Below are positions 9,535 to 17,579 of a stretch of DNA of 64,000 nt, piece by piece. The notes under the pieces were generated by a model, which worked only from the letters and a program-made list of their open reading frames with translations, was not told the DNA's origin and did not search any database. The DNA is taken from the NCBI GenBank assembly GCA_963699825.1, contig CAVOVI010000013.1:384404-448403 (forward strand), given 5' to 3'. This DNA comes from SPDF01 sp963699825. Its GTDB lineage: Bacteria; Gemmatimonadota; Gemmatimonadetes; Gemmatimonadales; GWC2-71-9. Made by a program: the position numbers and the translations under genes. The first letter of the stretch is position 1. The number at the start of each line of letters is the position of its first letter.

Positions 9535-12500
9535 GCCGAGCGTATCGAGGCGGGTCACTTCCGGTCGAGGTGCTGGCCGAGATCGCCGAGGCGACGGCGC
9601 GATTCCTCGATCCAACGAGCCTGTACGAGGTCCTGCGCGCACAAGTCGGTCGCCTCGTCGACTGCGATGCCTTCTACCTGGCGCTGTACGATCCCGCCAC
9701 CGAGCGCCTCCTGTTCGTGAACCACACCGATCGCGGCGAGCGATTGCCCCCGGAGGAGGCCCCACTCGGCGATGGGCCGACGAGCTGGGTCGTTCGTCAA
9801 CGGCGGGTGCTGGCCTTCGGCCGCCCGGAGGCGGTGCAGGCGGGGCGCGGAGAGCCCTTCGGCTCAGGGGAGCCCAGCCGGTCGGCGATCCACGCTCCGA
9901 TGATGCTGGGTGACCGCGTGATCGGTGTGCTGTCGACGCAGTCCTACCGGGTGGACGCCTACGACGACGAAGCGATCCAGGTGGTGGCCGCGATCGCCGC
10001 CCACGCGGCCATCGCGATCCAGGCGACACGTACCGCCGACTCGACCCGCGCGGCAGAAGCGATGGCGGAAGCGACGCTGGCCGGGAGCGACGCCCTGCGC
10101 GCGCTGGCCCACGACCTTTCCGGCCTCGGCACGCTCGACGCGATGGTCGAGCGAGGGCTTGTGGCCGCACTGACGGTAGGCCAGGCAACGGGGGCGATGA
10201 TTGCTGGACGGCCTGGCGAGCAACTGCCGGGATTGGTGGTACTCGGCGCGCTCGGCCGGGAGGCCCGCCTCTATCGGGTCGGCGACGTCCTCGGTGAGAG
10301 GGACCCGCAAGTGGCTGTCTCGCGCAGCGGCGAGATGCGGTCGAGTGACGATCTGGAAGCCGAGCCGGAAGCGGCGCCGGATCCACGGCGGCCCCGCCCG
10401 CACCGCCCCGGTGCGATGGTGCCGATGCGTTTCGGGTCAGTCGTGACAGGAGTGCTCACGGTCACGGGGCCTGCCGAGGCGTGGCTCGCGCCTTCGCCAG
10501 AGACGCTCCTGCTGCTGCAGGCGGTGGGGGACCAGCTTGCCGCCGCCATCAGTGGGCTGCGCCTCCGCGGGGAGTTGCTGACCCGACTGGACCAGATCGA
10601 TGCGCTCGGCCGCGTCGCTCATGCGCTTACCGGCGTGGAAGACGCCGATCGCACCACGCACTTTCTCGCCGAGGAAGGGATGCGGGTGTTCGGTGCGGAA
10701 CGCACCGCCGTATTCCTGCTGAACCCGGCGCAGCGATCGGCGTCGTGTCTGGCGCGGATCAATCTCTCCCCCGAGTACGCGCGGGCACTCGAACGGCAGT
10801 TTCACGCCCTCCCGGCCGCCTCGACGCTGCTCGAGGGGAGGCCGGTCTTCGTCGAGCATGCCCGGAGCGATTTCGCGTCGCCGATGGCGGCAGCGGTACA
10901 AGCTGAGGGGTACGCCTCGCTTGCCTTTCTCCCGCTGGTCTTCGCCAACGAGACCATCGGGGTCCTTGCCTTCTTCCACGACCGCCCGAGGGAATACTCG
11001 TCCGAAGAACGCCGCCTCGCCGTCGCGTTCGCCGACCAGGCCGCGCTGGCCATCGGCAAGAGCCGGCTGTTCGACCTGGTCAGCCGCAGCCGGCGGGAGT
11101 GGCAGACTGCCTTCGATGCCGCCGCAACCGGCCTCGCGATCCTCGATGCGGATGGTCGGATTGCCCGGGCCAACCGCTTCATCGCCGACCTCGCCGGGGT
11201 GGCGGTCACCGACATCGTCGGGCGCCCTTTCCATGGCCTCCTTGCGGAGGGAGCCGAGGGCCGGGAGGATCCGGTGGCGCTGTCCTCCAAGGCTGGCTCC
11301 GGGGTCACGACCCTGCTCGAGTCGGGGAACGGCCGGTCCCTCGTTGTCACGGCTACGCCACTCCCCGAGGGGGGGCACGTGGTGGCGGTGGATGACGTCA
11401 GCCAGGTGCTTCGGCTGGAACAGCGGTTCCGCCTCGTCGTCGAGGCGGCGCACGACGCGATCGTGCTGACGGACGGGCAGGGCGACGTGCGGTTCGCGAA
11501 TGCGGCGGCGGCGGATCTCTTCGGCAGCTCGGCCGAAGCCTTGCAGGGCCGGGCGCTCTCCGCGCTCCTCCCGGGCAATCCGCAGGGCGGCGGCGAGTCG
11601 CATCGGTTCGAGTCGCGCATCGTGCGTCCGGATGGGGAGGCCCGCCTGCTGTCAGTGTCGCTGGCGCCGCTGGGGCCGAAGGAGAGGGCCGGCGGATCGG
11701 TCGCGCTGATGCGCGACATCACCCGGGAACGGGTCGCAACGGATGAACTACGCCGTTCCGAGGTTCGGTACCGGGCATTGTTCGCCACTGTTCCGGTCGC
11801 CATCTTCACGCTGGACGAAGAGGGGATCCTGCGCTCGGTCAACCCGGCGGCGCGCGCGCTCGGGGGGTTCGAGGAGGAGTCGCCCCGACTCGCGGATTTC
11901 GTCCTGCCGGCGGAATCGGAGTACGTTGCGAAGCAGCTTGCAGAGGTGCGCGGGGGGGAGCCCCGGGAGTTCATCATGCACCTGCGCCGGCCTGATGGGG
12001 CGGTCCGGGAGGCGGAGGTGGTGGCCGTGCCGGCAGCCGGGGAGGAGGCGGGCGCACCTCTGGTGCTCGCGATTGCCCGCGACGTGACCGACGAACAGCG
12101 GCTCCGTGAACAGCTCGGTCACACTGAAAAGCTGGCTGCGCTCGGTCGACTGGTCAGTGGCGTGGCGCACGAGTTGAACAATCCCCTCGCCGGCATCAGC
12201 GCGCTGGCCCAGGCGCTGCTCCTTGACGAACCGCTGGACGAGGGGAGTCAGCGGGTGGTGGAGAGCATCCGCACCGAGGCGACGCGAGCGGCGCAGATCG
12301 TCACCGACCTGTTGGCGTTCGCCCGGCAGCGTCCTCTCCGTCGGACGGAGGTCGACCTCGGAGTCCTGGTGCGCGAGGTCCTCAGCGCCAATGGCGACCG
12401 GCTCGGACGCTGGGCGGTGGAGTGCCCTCCAGACCTCCCCACCGCCCACGCCGATCCCGATCAGATTCGGCAGGTGGTGCTGAATCTCCTGGCCAACGGG

Positions 12501-12797
12501 GCGCACGCGATGCGCACCACGGGGGCCACCGGTACGGTGCGCCTGTGGGCGGACGGCCCGCGGGTGCTGCTTGAGGTTCTGGATGGCGGGTCGGGTATTC
12601 CACCCGACGTGATGGCGCGTATCTTCGAGCCATTCTTCACCACCAAACCGGTCGGGGAAGGCACCGGGCTCGGACTGTCGATTTCGCACGGGATCATCCG
12701 GGCCCACGGCGGCGACATCCGCGCCGAAAACCGCCCCGGGGGCGGGGCGCGTTTCTGGTTCGAACTCCCGCGGCATCCTGGCCGCGGCGCGAGGTGA
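9531..12797 (+). CDS. Multi-GAF/PAS sensor histidine kinase
   Basis: A 1088-residue soluble sensor kinase with no transmembrane helix seen. Three GAF-like domains occupy roughly residues 15-165, 190-340 and 350-515; three PAS domains follow (about 520-630, 635-750, 750-865). The HisKA H-box is SGVAHELNNPLAGI with His880, then N-box (VVLNLLANGAHAM), G1 (DGGSGIP), F-box (FEPFFTTKP) and G2 (GTGLGLSISHG), all intact. The stack of GAF and PAS domains suggests it integrates several cytoplasmic cues such as redox or small ligands. It is cotranscribed with the sigma54 activator 4 bp downstream, its likely phosphorylation target. Confidence 0.93.
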   Translation: MSRAYRGGSLPVEVLAEIAEATARFLDPTSLYEVLRAQVGRLVDCDAFYLALYDPATERLLFVNHTDRGERLPPEEAPLGDGPTSWVVRQRRVLAFGRPEAVQAGRGEPFGSGEPSRSAIHAPMMLGDRVIGVLSTQSYRVDAYDDEAIQVVAAIAAHAAIAIQATRTADSTRAAEAMAEATLAGSDALRALAHDLSGLGTLDAMVERGLVAALTVGQATGAMIAGRPGEQLPGLVVLGALGREARLYRVGDVLGERDPQVAVSRSGEMRSSDDLEAEPEAAPDPRRPRPHRPGAMVPMRFGSVVTGVLTVTGPAEAWLAPSPETLLLLQAVGDQLAAAISGLRLRGELLTRLDQIDALGRVAHALTGVEDADRTTHFLAEEGMRVFGAERTAVFLLNPAQRSASCLARINLSPEYARALERQFHALPAASTLLEGRPVFVEHARSDFASPMAAAVQAEGYASLAFLPLVFANETIGVLAFFHDRPREYSSEERRLAVAFADQAALAIGKSRLFDLVSRSRREWQTAFDAAATGLAILDADGRIARANRFIADLAGVAVTDIVGRPFHGLLAEGAEGREDPVALSSKAGSGVTTLLESGNGRSLVVTATPLPEGGHVVAVDDVSQVLRLEQRFRLVVEAAHDAIVLTDGQGDVRFANAAAADLFGSSAEALQGRALSALLPGNPQGGGESHRFESRIVRPDGEARLLSVSLAPLGPKERAGGSVALMRDITRERVATDELRRSEVRYRALFATVPVAIFTLDEEGILRSVNPAARALGGFEEESPRLADFVLPAESEYVAKQLAEVRGGEPREFIMHLRRPDGAVREAEVVAVPAAGEEAGAPLVLAIARDVTDEQRLREQLGHTEKLAALGRLVSGVAHELNNPLAGISALAQALLLDEPLDEGSQRVVESIRTEATRAAQIVTDLLAFARQRPLRRTEVDLGVLVREVLSANGDRLGRWAVECPPDLPTAHADPDQIRQVVLNLLANGAHAMRTTGATGTVRLWADGPRVLLEVLDGGSGIPPDVMARIFEPFFTTKPVGEGTGLGLSISHGIIRAHGGDIRAENRPGGGARFWFELPRHPGRGAR

Positions 12798-12801
12798 TAC
12801 G

Positions 12802-14148
12802 ATGATCGGGTCCGTACTGCTGATCGATGACGACACCGACGTGCTTCGCGCGATCGGCAACTATTTCGAGCAACTTGGCTGGGAAGTCACCCGCGAGTTG
12901 AGCGGGGAGGCCGGGCTCGCCACCTACGACCGGCTGCATCCCGACGTCGTGATGCTCGATCTGCACCTCCCGGGGATGGACGGTCTCGAGGTGCTCGAGA
13001 AACTCCGGGAGCGCGACGCCGGGGTGATTCTGCTGACGGGCAACAGCGACGTCCCCACCGCCGTGCGCGCCATGCAGCTCGGCGCGGAGAACTTCCTCTC
13101 GAAGCCGGTGGACATGACGCACCTCTCCGCCGCGGCCGCCCGCGTCGCGGACAAGGCCCGGTTGCGGCGGGTCAACGAGGCGCTGGTCCACCAGGGCGGA
13201 GCCGGCCACGGGCTCGATTCCCTCGGCGGGTCGGCCACGATGAAGGCGTTCGCCCACCAGATTTCGCTCCTCGCGCTGAGCGAGCGGACCACGGTGCTCC
13301 TCCTCGGCGAAAGCGGCAGCGGCAAGGGGTGGGTCGCGCGCATGATCCACAACCTCGGCCCCCGGGCGCGGATGCCGTTCGTGGAGGTCAACTGCGCCGG
13401 CCTCAGCGCCACCTTTCTCGACTCCGAACTGTTCGGGCACGAGAAGGGGGCGTTCACCGATGCGAAGGACCGCAAGCAGGGACTCTTCGAGATCGCCGAC
13501 CGGGGCACGATCTTCCTCGACGAGATCGGGGACCTGTCGCTGGAGCTGCAGCCCAAGTTGCTGAAGGTGCTCGAGACGAAGACCTTTCGCCGGCTGGGCG
13601 GCACGCGCGAAATCACCGTGGACGTTCGACTGGTCGCGGCCACCAACAAGGACCTGGCTGCGGAGGTTGAGGCAGGGCGATTCCGGGAGGATCTCTACTA
13701 CCGCCTGAGCGTCATGCCGGTGCGACTTCCCGCGGTGCGTGAGCGCTCGCGCGATGATCGCCTCGCGCTGATCACCCGGATCTTCAACGACCTGCGGACG
13801 GAATTGCCCGAGGGTCCGGCGGAAATCGGCGCGGAGTCGCTCGAGCGCCTGCTGGGCTATGCCTGGCCGGGCAACGTTCGCGAGATGCGAAATGTGCTGG
13901 AGCGCGCGCTGATCCTGGGGCGGGGGCAGGGGGCGGTCGGAGTCGAACACCTGCCGGGCGAGTTTCGCGCGCGGCCCGGTCCCGGCGACCGGCGCCACAC
14001 GCCGCTGGCCCTCGAGGAGCTGGAGCGCCAGCATGTCGAGCGGACGCTGCGGCATCATGGCGGCAATCGCACACGCTCGGCGCTTGAGCTGGGCATTTCA
14101 CGCGCCACGCTGATCAACAAGATCAAGCGCTGGAACCTGGACATCTGA
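12802..14148 (+). CDS. NtrC-family sigma54-dependent response regulator (GAFTDA variant)
   Basis: A 448-residue enhancer-binding protein: receiver domain (acidic D9-D11, phospho-acceptor D53, TGN switch), AAA+ domain, and Fis-type helix-turn-helix (ALELGISRATLINKIKRW) at the C terminus. Walker A is GESGSGKGWVA, Walker B IFLDEIGD. The sigma54-contact loop, normally GAFTGA, reads GAFTDA here, a Gly-to-Asp change in the loop that touches sigma54. It follows its probable cognate kinase by 4 bp. Targets are unknown; sigma54-type promoter sequences elsewhere in this window (58690 and 19881) are possible outputs but equally could serve the second regulator at 57215. Confidence 0.93.
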   Translation: MIGSVLLIDDDTDVLRAIGNYFEQLGWEVTRELSGEAGLATYDRLHPDVVMLDLHLPGMDGLEVLEKLRERDAGVILLTGNSDVPTAVRAMQLGAENFLSKPVDMTHLSAAAARVADKARLRRVNEALVHQGGAGHGLDSLGGSATMKAFAHQISLLALSERTTVLLLGESGSGKGWVARMIHNLGPRARMPFVEVNCAGLSATFLDSELFGHEKGAFTDAKDRKQGLFEIADRGTIFLDEIGDLSLELQPKLLKVLETKTFRRLGGTREITVDVRLVAATNKDLAAEVEAGRFREDLYYRLSVMPVRLPAVRERSRDDRLALITRIFNDLRTELPEGPAEIGAESLERLLGYAWPGNVREMRNVLERALILGRGQGAVGVEHLPGEFRARPGPGDRRHTPLALEELERQHVERTLRHHGGNRTRSALELGISRATLINKIKRWNLDI

Positions 14149-14159
14149 GGGGAGGCCGC

Positions 14160-14339
14160 ATGGCGGAGAGTCACGAACACGACGGGATGAAGTGCCGTGC
14201 CTGCGGACGGGAAGAGCGGGCCTCCGAGGGGTATCCCTGCATCGATTGCGGCACCTTCATCTGCCTGATCTGCGCCTTTCGGGGTGTTGAACGCTGTGCG
14301 TCCTGCCAGGCGAAGCTGGCGAAGGGGAGCCCTGCGTGA
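14160..14339 (+). CDS. Small zinc-finger-like protein, 59 aa
   Basis: A 59-residue protein with eight cysteines in four pairs: CRAC (residues 12-15), CIDC (27-30), CLIC (35-38) and CASC (46-49). This is the pattern of a double zinc ribbon or B-box-like mini-domain. It lies 11 bp after the response-regulator stop, behind the purine-rich GGGGAGG, and its TGA overlaps the GTG of the NlpC gene. The overlap and the dense CxxC pairs argue that it is a real gene despite its size. No specific function can be assigned. Confidence 0.75.
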   Translation: MAESHEHDGMKCRACGREERASEGYPCIDCGTFICLICAFRGVERCASCQAKLAKGSPA

Positions 14340-15131
14340 CATCAGTCATCACGCACGCCGCCGTGGCCCCCCTCTACCGGGAGGCATCGCTGCGGACCGA
14401 GCAGGTGTCGCAGCTGGTCCTGGGAGAGACCGCCGAGGTGCTCGAAACCGTCGGTTCCTGGCATCGGGTGCGCACGTTCTTCGATCAGTACGAAGGGTGG
14501 GCCCACGGCGGCTACCTCTGCGAGGTCAGCGCGGAAGAAGCGGAGCGCTGGCGGGGCAGGGCCGATGGCTGGTCGGGTGGAGCCGAGGTGGAAACGGAAG
14601 TCGGCCGACGCCGCGTCCCGGTCCGCGCCCGCGTGGCCATCGTCCACGGACGGGTGCTGCTGCCGGATGGCACGTCGGGACAGTTGCTGGAGGGGCACGT
14701 CCTGCCGGCGGTCGAAATGATTGCGGAGGCGATCGCGATGCCGGCGGAAGAGTGGGCGGCACGGACCTTCGCCGGCGCACCCTATCAATGGGGTGGAGTC
14801 ACCCAGTACGGCGTGGATTGCTCCGGGCTGGTGCAGACCACGTTCGCGGCGCGCGGCGTGGCCCTGCCGAGAGACTCTTCCGCGCAGGCACTCGTCGGGC
14901 AGGAAATCCAGCTCGAGGCCGTGCTGTCCGGGGGACCTGCTCTTCTTCAGCGAGAATGGGCGGAGCGTTACGCACGTGGCATTTGCCGGGGAGGATGACA
15001 CCCTGGTGCATTCAACGGTGTCGTGTGGTGGTGTGTTGCGGGAGTCCTGGGCACCGGGGACGCGTGCCGCACACCTGCGCGAGCTCTTCGTGACTGCGCG
15101 TCGCATGCCGGGAGCGGCCGCCTCCGGATGA
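14336..15131 (+). CDS. SH3 + NlpC/P60 cell-wall peptidase (one frameshift)
   Basis: About 264 residues after correction. Residues 5-65 form a bacterial SH3-like domain, a second SH3-like segment follows, and the NlpC/P60 cysteine peptidase covers the C-terminal half. The catalytic Cys is in YGVDCSGLVQTTF, the His in SVTHVAFAG, and the third polar position is in DDTLVHST. Such enzymes cut D-Glu-diaminopimelate bonds in peptidoglycan stem peptides, often for recycling. No signal peptide is visible, suggesting cytoplasmic recycling. The frame changes near 14924-14935, by one extra base next to a G5 run; beyond it the match resumes at PGDLLFFSENG. Start is GTG, overlapping the preceding stop. Confidence 0.87.
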
Positions 15132-15826
15132 CTCGCGTGCTCGTCCTCTTCGATATTGACGGCACCCTCCTGCTCACTCCCGGCGCCGGTCGGCGCGCCA
15201 TCACCACGGCGATGGCCGACCGCATGATCGACCCCGACGCGTGGTCGCGAATCCGGTTCGACGGCAAGACCGATCCACAGATCGTGCGCGAGATGCTCGA
15301 GGCGGCGGGCGACGCGTCCGCGGGCGACCCCGGCGCCGTGACCGACATCCTGGAACGGTACCTGGTGCTCCTCGAGACGGAACTGGCTCGCACGCCGCAG
15401 CGGACACGCGTCCTTCCCGGGGTGTCCGCGTTGCTGGATCGTCTCGAGGCGCAGGCGGATATTGTCCTCGGGTTGCTGACCGGAAATGTCGAGCGGGGTG
15501 CCGGACTCAAGCTGCGGTCGGGCGGGCTGAACCCCGCACGCTTCCGGGTCGGCGCCTACGGTTCCGATTCCTCGCATCGGCCGGACCTGCCCGCCATCGC
15601 CGCCGAGCGCGCCGCGCCGATCTTTGGACGGGTGCCGGCCGGCGAAATGGTGGTCATCGTCGGCGACACCCCGGCGGACGTGACGTGCGGGCGCGATATC
15701 GGCGCCCGCGCCGTCGCGGTGGCAACGGGCAGCTATGCGGTGACCGACCTTCGCGAGGCCGGCGCCCGCGCGGTGTTCGAGGACCTCTCGGACACCGAAG
15801 CGGTGCTGGAGGCGATACTCGCATGA
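15128..15826 (+). CDS. HAD-superfamily hydrolase (phosphoglycolate-phosphatase-like)
   Basis: A 232-residue haloacid-dehalogenase phosphatase. Motif I is FDIDGTLL (nucleophile and acid Asp at residues 9 and 11), motif II LLTGN, the motif III lysine is in the central region, and motif IV is VGDTPADV. The alpha-helical cap between motifs I and II is of the Gph/beta-phosphoglucomutase type. ATG at 15128 overlaps the previous stop (ATGA), and its own stop overlaps the CYTH gene in the same way. The substrate, a small phosphorylated metabolite, cannot be deduced. Confidence 0.88.
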   Translation: MTRVLVLFDIDGTLLLTPGAGRRAITTAMADRMIDPDAWSRIRFDGKTDPQIVREMLEAAGDASAGDPGAVTDILERYLVLLETELARTPQRTRVLPGVSALLDRLEAQADIVLGLLTGNVERGAGLKLRSGGLNPARFRVGAYGSDSSHRPDLPAIAAERAAPIFGRVPAGEMVVIVGDTPADVTCGRDIGARAVAVATGSYAVTDLREAGARAVFEDLSDTEAVLEAILA

Positions 15827-16440
15827 ACGACGTTGCGGGAGCCCACCCGGAGCTCGAACTGAAGGCGGTCGTGCCCGACCCGGCACTGCTGCGCCGGCAC
15901 CTGGTCGAGTCCGGGGCGGAGTCCGTCTTCCGCGGCCTGATGGAAGACCGGATCTTCGACAGGGATGGGGTTCTCCGGGATCGCGATGAGGTGCTGCGCA
16001 TCCGGACCTGGAAACCGGAGGGAGCGCCTGCCCGCACCCAGATGGCGTGGAAAGGCCCAACACGGCGGTCGCCCGAGGGGTACAAGCTTCGCGACGAACT
16101 CGAGTGTGCAATCGAGGGCGAGGGGGGGACCGCGACCAGCATTCTCACCGCGCTTGGGTATCGCGTCATCAAGTCGGTGGATCGGTTCGTTGAGGTCTAC
16201 CGCGTGCACGATGCCGAGGTGCGACTCGAGTGGTATCCGCTGATGGATGTCCTCGTGGAGGTGGAGGGGATTGCCGAGGCCATCGAGGCTGCCCTGGGCG
16301 TGACCGGCCTTCCGCGCACGGCCTTCGAGCCGGAACCGCTGGTCGAGTATGTCCGGCGGTATGAGGAGCGGTCGGGCGAGCGGGCGGCGCTTGCGGTGTC
16401 TGATCTCAAGGGAGGGCGTCCGCTGTGGGAGCGTCGGTGA
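15823..16440 (+). CDS. CYTH-domain protein (class IV adenylate cyclase / triphosphatase family)
   Basis: A 205-residue triphosphate-tunnel metalloenzyme. The defining ExExK motif is at the N terminus (HPELELKAVV), followed by alternating charged strands such as RDEVLRIRTW, AWKGPT and VRLEWYPLMDVLVEVEG that line the tunnel. Family members act as adenylate cyclases (CyaB), thiamine triphosphatases or inorganic triphosphatases; the sequence alone does not decide. It overlaps both neighbours, which suggests tight coupling with the HAD phosphatase, consistent with a nucleotide or polyphosphate clean-up role, but that is inference. Confidence 0.85.
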   Translation: MNDVAGAHPELELKAVVPDPALLRRHLVESGAESVFRGLMEDRIFDRDGVLRDRDEVLRIRTWKPEGAPARTQMAWKGPTRRSPEGYKLRDELECAIEGEGGTATSILTALGYRVIKSVDRFVEVYRVHDAEVRLEWYPLMDVLVEVEGIAEAIEAALGVTGLPRTAFEPEPLVEYVRRYEERSGERAALAVSDLKGGRPLWERR

Positions 16441-17130
16441 AAGAAGGACTCTCTCTCCCTGAGCTCGGGCCGGCACTCGGTCGGCTCGTGCACCCCGTCT
16501 CTCCAGGCGGTCCCGATCTCCTGCTGGGGTCGGTGCGGCTCGGCCTGGTCACCCGCTTGCTCGAGGCCGCTGGGCAGGCGCGCGCCGCGCTGGCCGCGGG
16601 AGACGGCGTGGAAGCGCGCGCCGCGCTTGCGCCCGCTGTCTGGGCCGCGCTCTGGGACCAGGCGGCCGAGGAGGCAGCCGGGGTCCTGATCGGGAAAGTC
16701 GACGCGCGGATCACCGCAGCGGCGGTTGCCGCACGAATGCCCGAGTGGAGACTGGAACGGCACCGCGTCACTCCGGCCGAACACCGTGCCATCCACGCCC
16801 GACTCGGCGCCGGTGCCGGCGCCCTGCTCCGCGAGGCGGGGGAACTCGAGCACACGACGGATGACCAGTGGGGCCATCAGGCCCTCGCGACGGCGAGACG
16901 CCTGGAGAGCGCGTGGTCTGCGCTGATCTCCGCTGGCAGAGCGTGAACTGGCGGAATGGGAACCTGATATCGAACAGGTGGCATTGTGGCGGCGCGCCCG
17001 CTGGCCGCTCTGGACGTTCACGGGAGTGGTGCTCGCCGTCGCCCTGTGGGCCGGACTCCTTCTCGGCGGGTTCCTGCCCATCCCCGCGGTGTTGATGCCG
17101 CTGGCCGAGATGCTCTGGGGCCGGCTGTGA
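16425..17130 (+). CDS. Unknown Ala-rich protein, probably tail-anchored (one frameshift)
   Basis: No family recognised. The open frame from GTG 16425 encodes 173 mainly helical, Ala/Arg-rich residues and stops at 16946. A second frame then continues without a good start as ERELAEWEPDIEQVALWRRA, followed by one clear transmembrane helix (WTFTGVVLAVALWAGLLLGG) and a short tail ending at 17130. Removing one G at 16935-16936 joins the two into a single protein of about 234 residues with a C-terminal membrane anchor. The joined gene then overlaps acpS by GTGA, like every other junction here. If the join is wrong, a separate 50-residue membrane peptide starts at GTG 16978. Confidence 0.6.
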
Positions 17131-17510
17131 GCGTGATCGGGGTGGGAATGGACATCGTGGAGGTGGAACGGGCCAGACACATCCTGGGGCGGTTCGGAGA
17201 GCGGGCGCTCGGCCGGTTCCTGCTGGAGAGCGAGCGGGAGTACGTGATGCGGCAGCCGGACCCGGCGCCACACTTTGCCGTCCGGGTCGCGGCCAAGGAG
17301 GCGGCCTACAAGGCGCTGCAGTCGCTGCCGGGCATGCGCGCGGTCGGCTGGCACGATCTGGAGGTCTCGCGGCAGCCGGATGGACGACCGCTCCTGGCTC
17401 TGCATGGCATCGCGTCCGACATCCCCGCTGAATACTCGCTTCTCCTCTCCCTGACCCACACCCACGGGGTAGCAGGGGCGGTCGTCGTTCTTTCCCGAAT
17501 TCAGCACTAG
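17127..17510 (+). CDS. acpS: Holo-[acyl-carrier-protein] synthase
   Basis: A 127-residue phosphopantetheinyl transferase that moves the 4'-phosphopantetheine arm of CoA onto the serine of acyl carrier protein for fatty acid synthesis. The two family signatures are present: GVGMDIVEVERARHIL with the metal-binding Asp near residue 8, and FAVRVAAKEAAYKAL with the catalytic/metal Glu. Length matches the AcpS trimer family. Start is GTG at 17127, overlapping the stop of the upstream gene. It is the last gene of the plus-strand run before the separately regulated iron permease. Confidence 0.93.
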   Translation: MSVIGVGMDIVEVERARHILGRFGERALGRFLLESEREYVMRQPDPAPHFAVRVAAKEAAYKALQSLPGMRAVGWHDLEVSRQPDGRPLLALHGIASDIPAEYSLLLSLTHTHGVAGAVVVLSRIQH

Positions 17511-17560
17511 CCAATCCGACCATCGGCACCTACTTTCCACCTTCGCCGACAAAACGACTT

Positions 17561-17579
17561 GATAATGATTCTCATTCCG
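17561..17579 (+). promoter_or_regulatory. Fur-box-like operator over the start of the iron permease gene
   Basis: GATAATGATTCTCATTCCG matches the 19-bp Fur consensus GATAATGATAATCATTATC at 14 positions, with the left half perfect. It covers the ATG at 17565 of the FTR1-cytochrome gene, so iron-loaded Fur could block transcription initiation or elongation at the very start of the coding region. The gene function (iron uptake) supports the assignment; binding is inferred. Confidence 0.7.
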
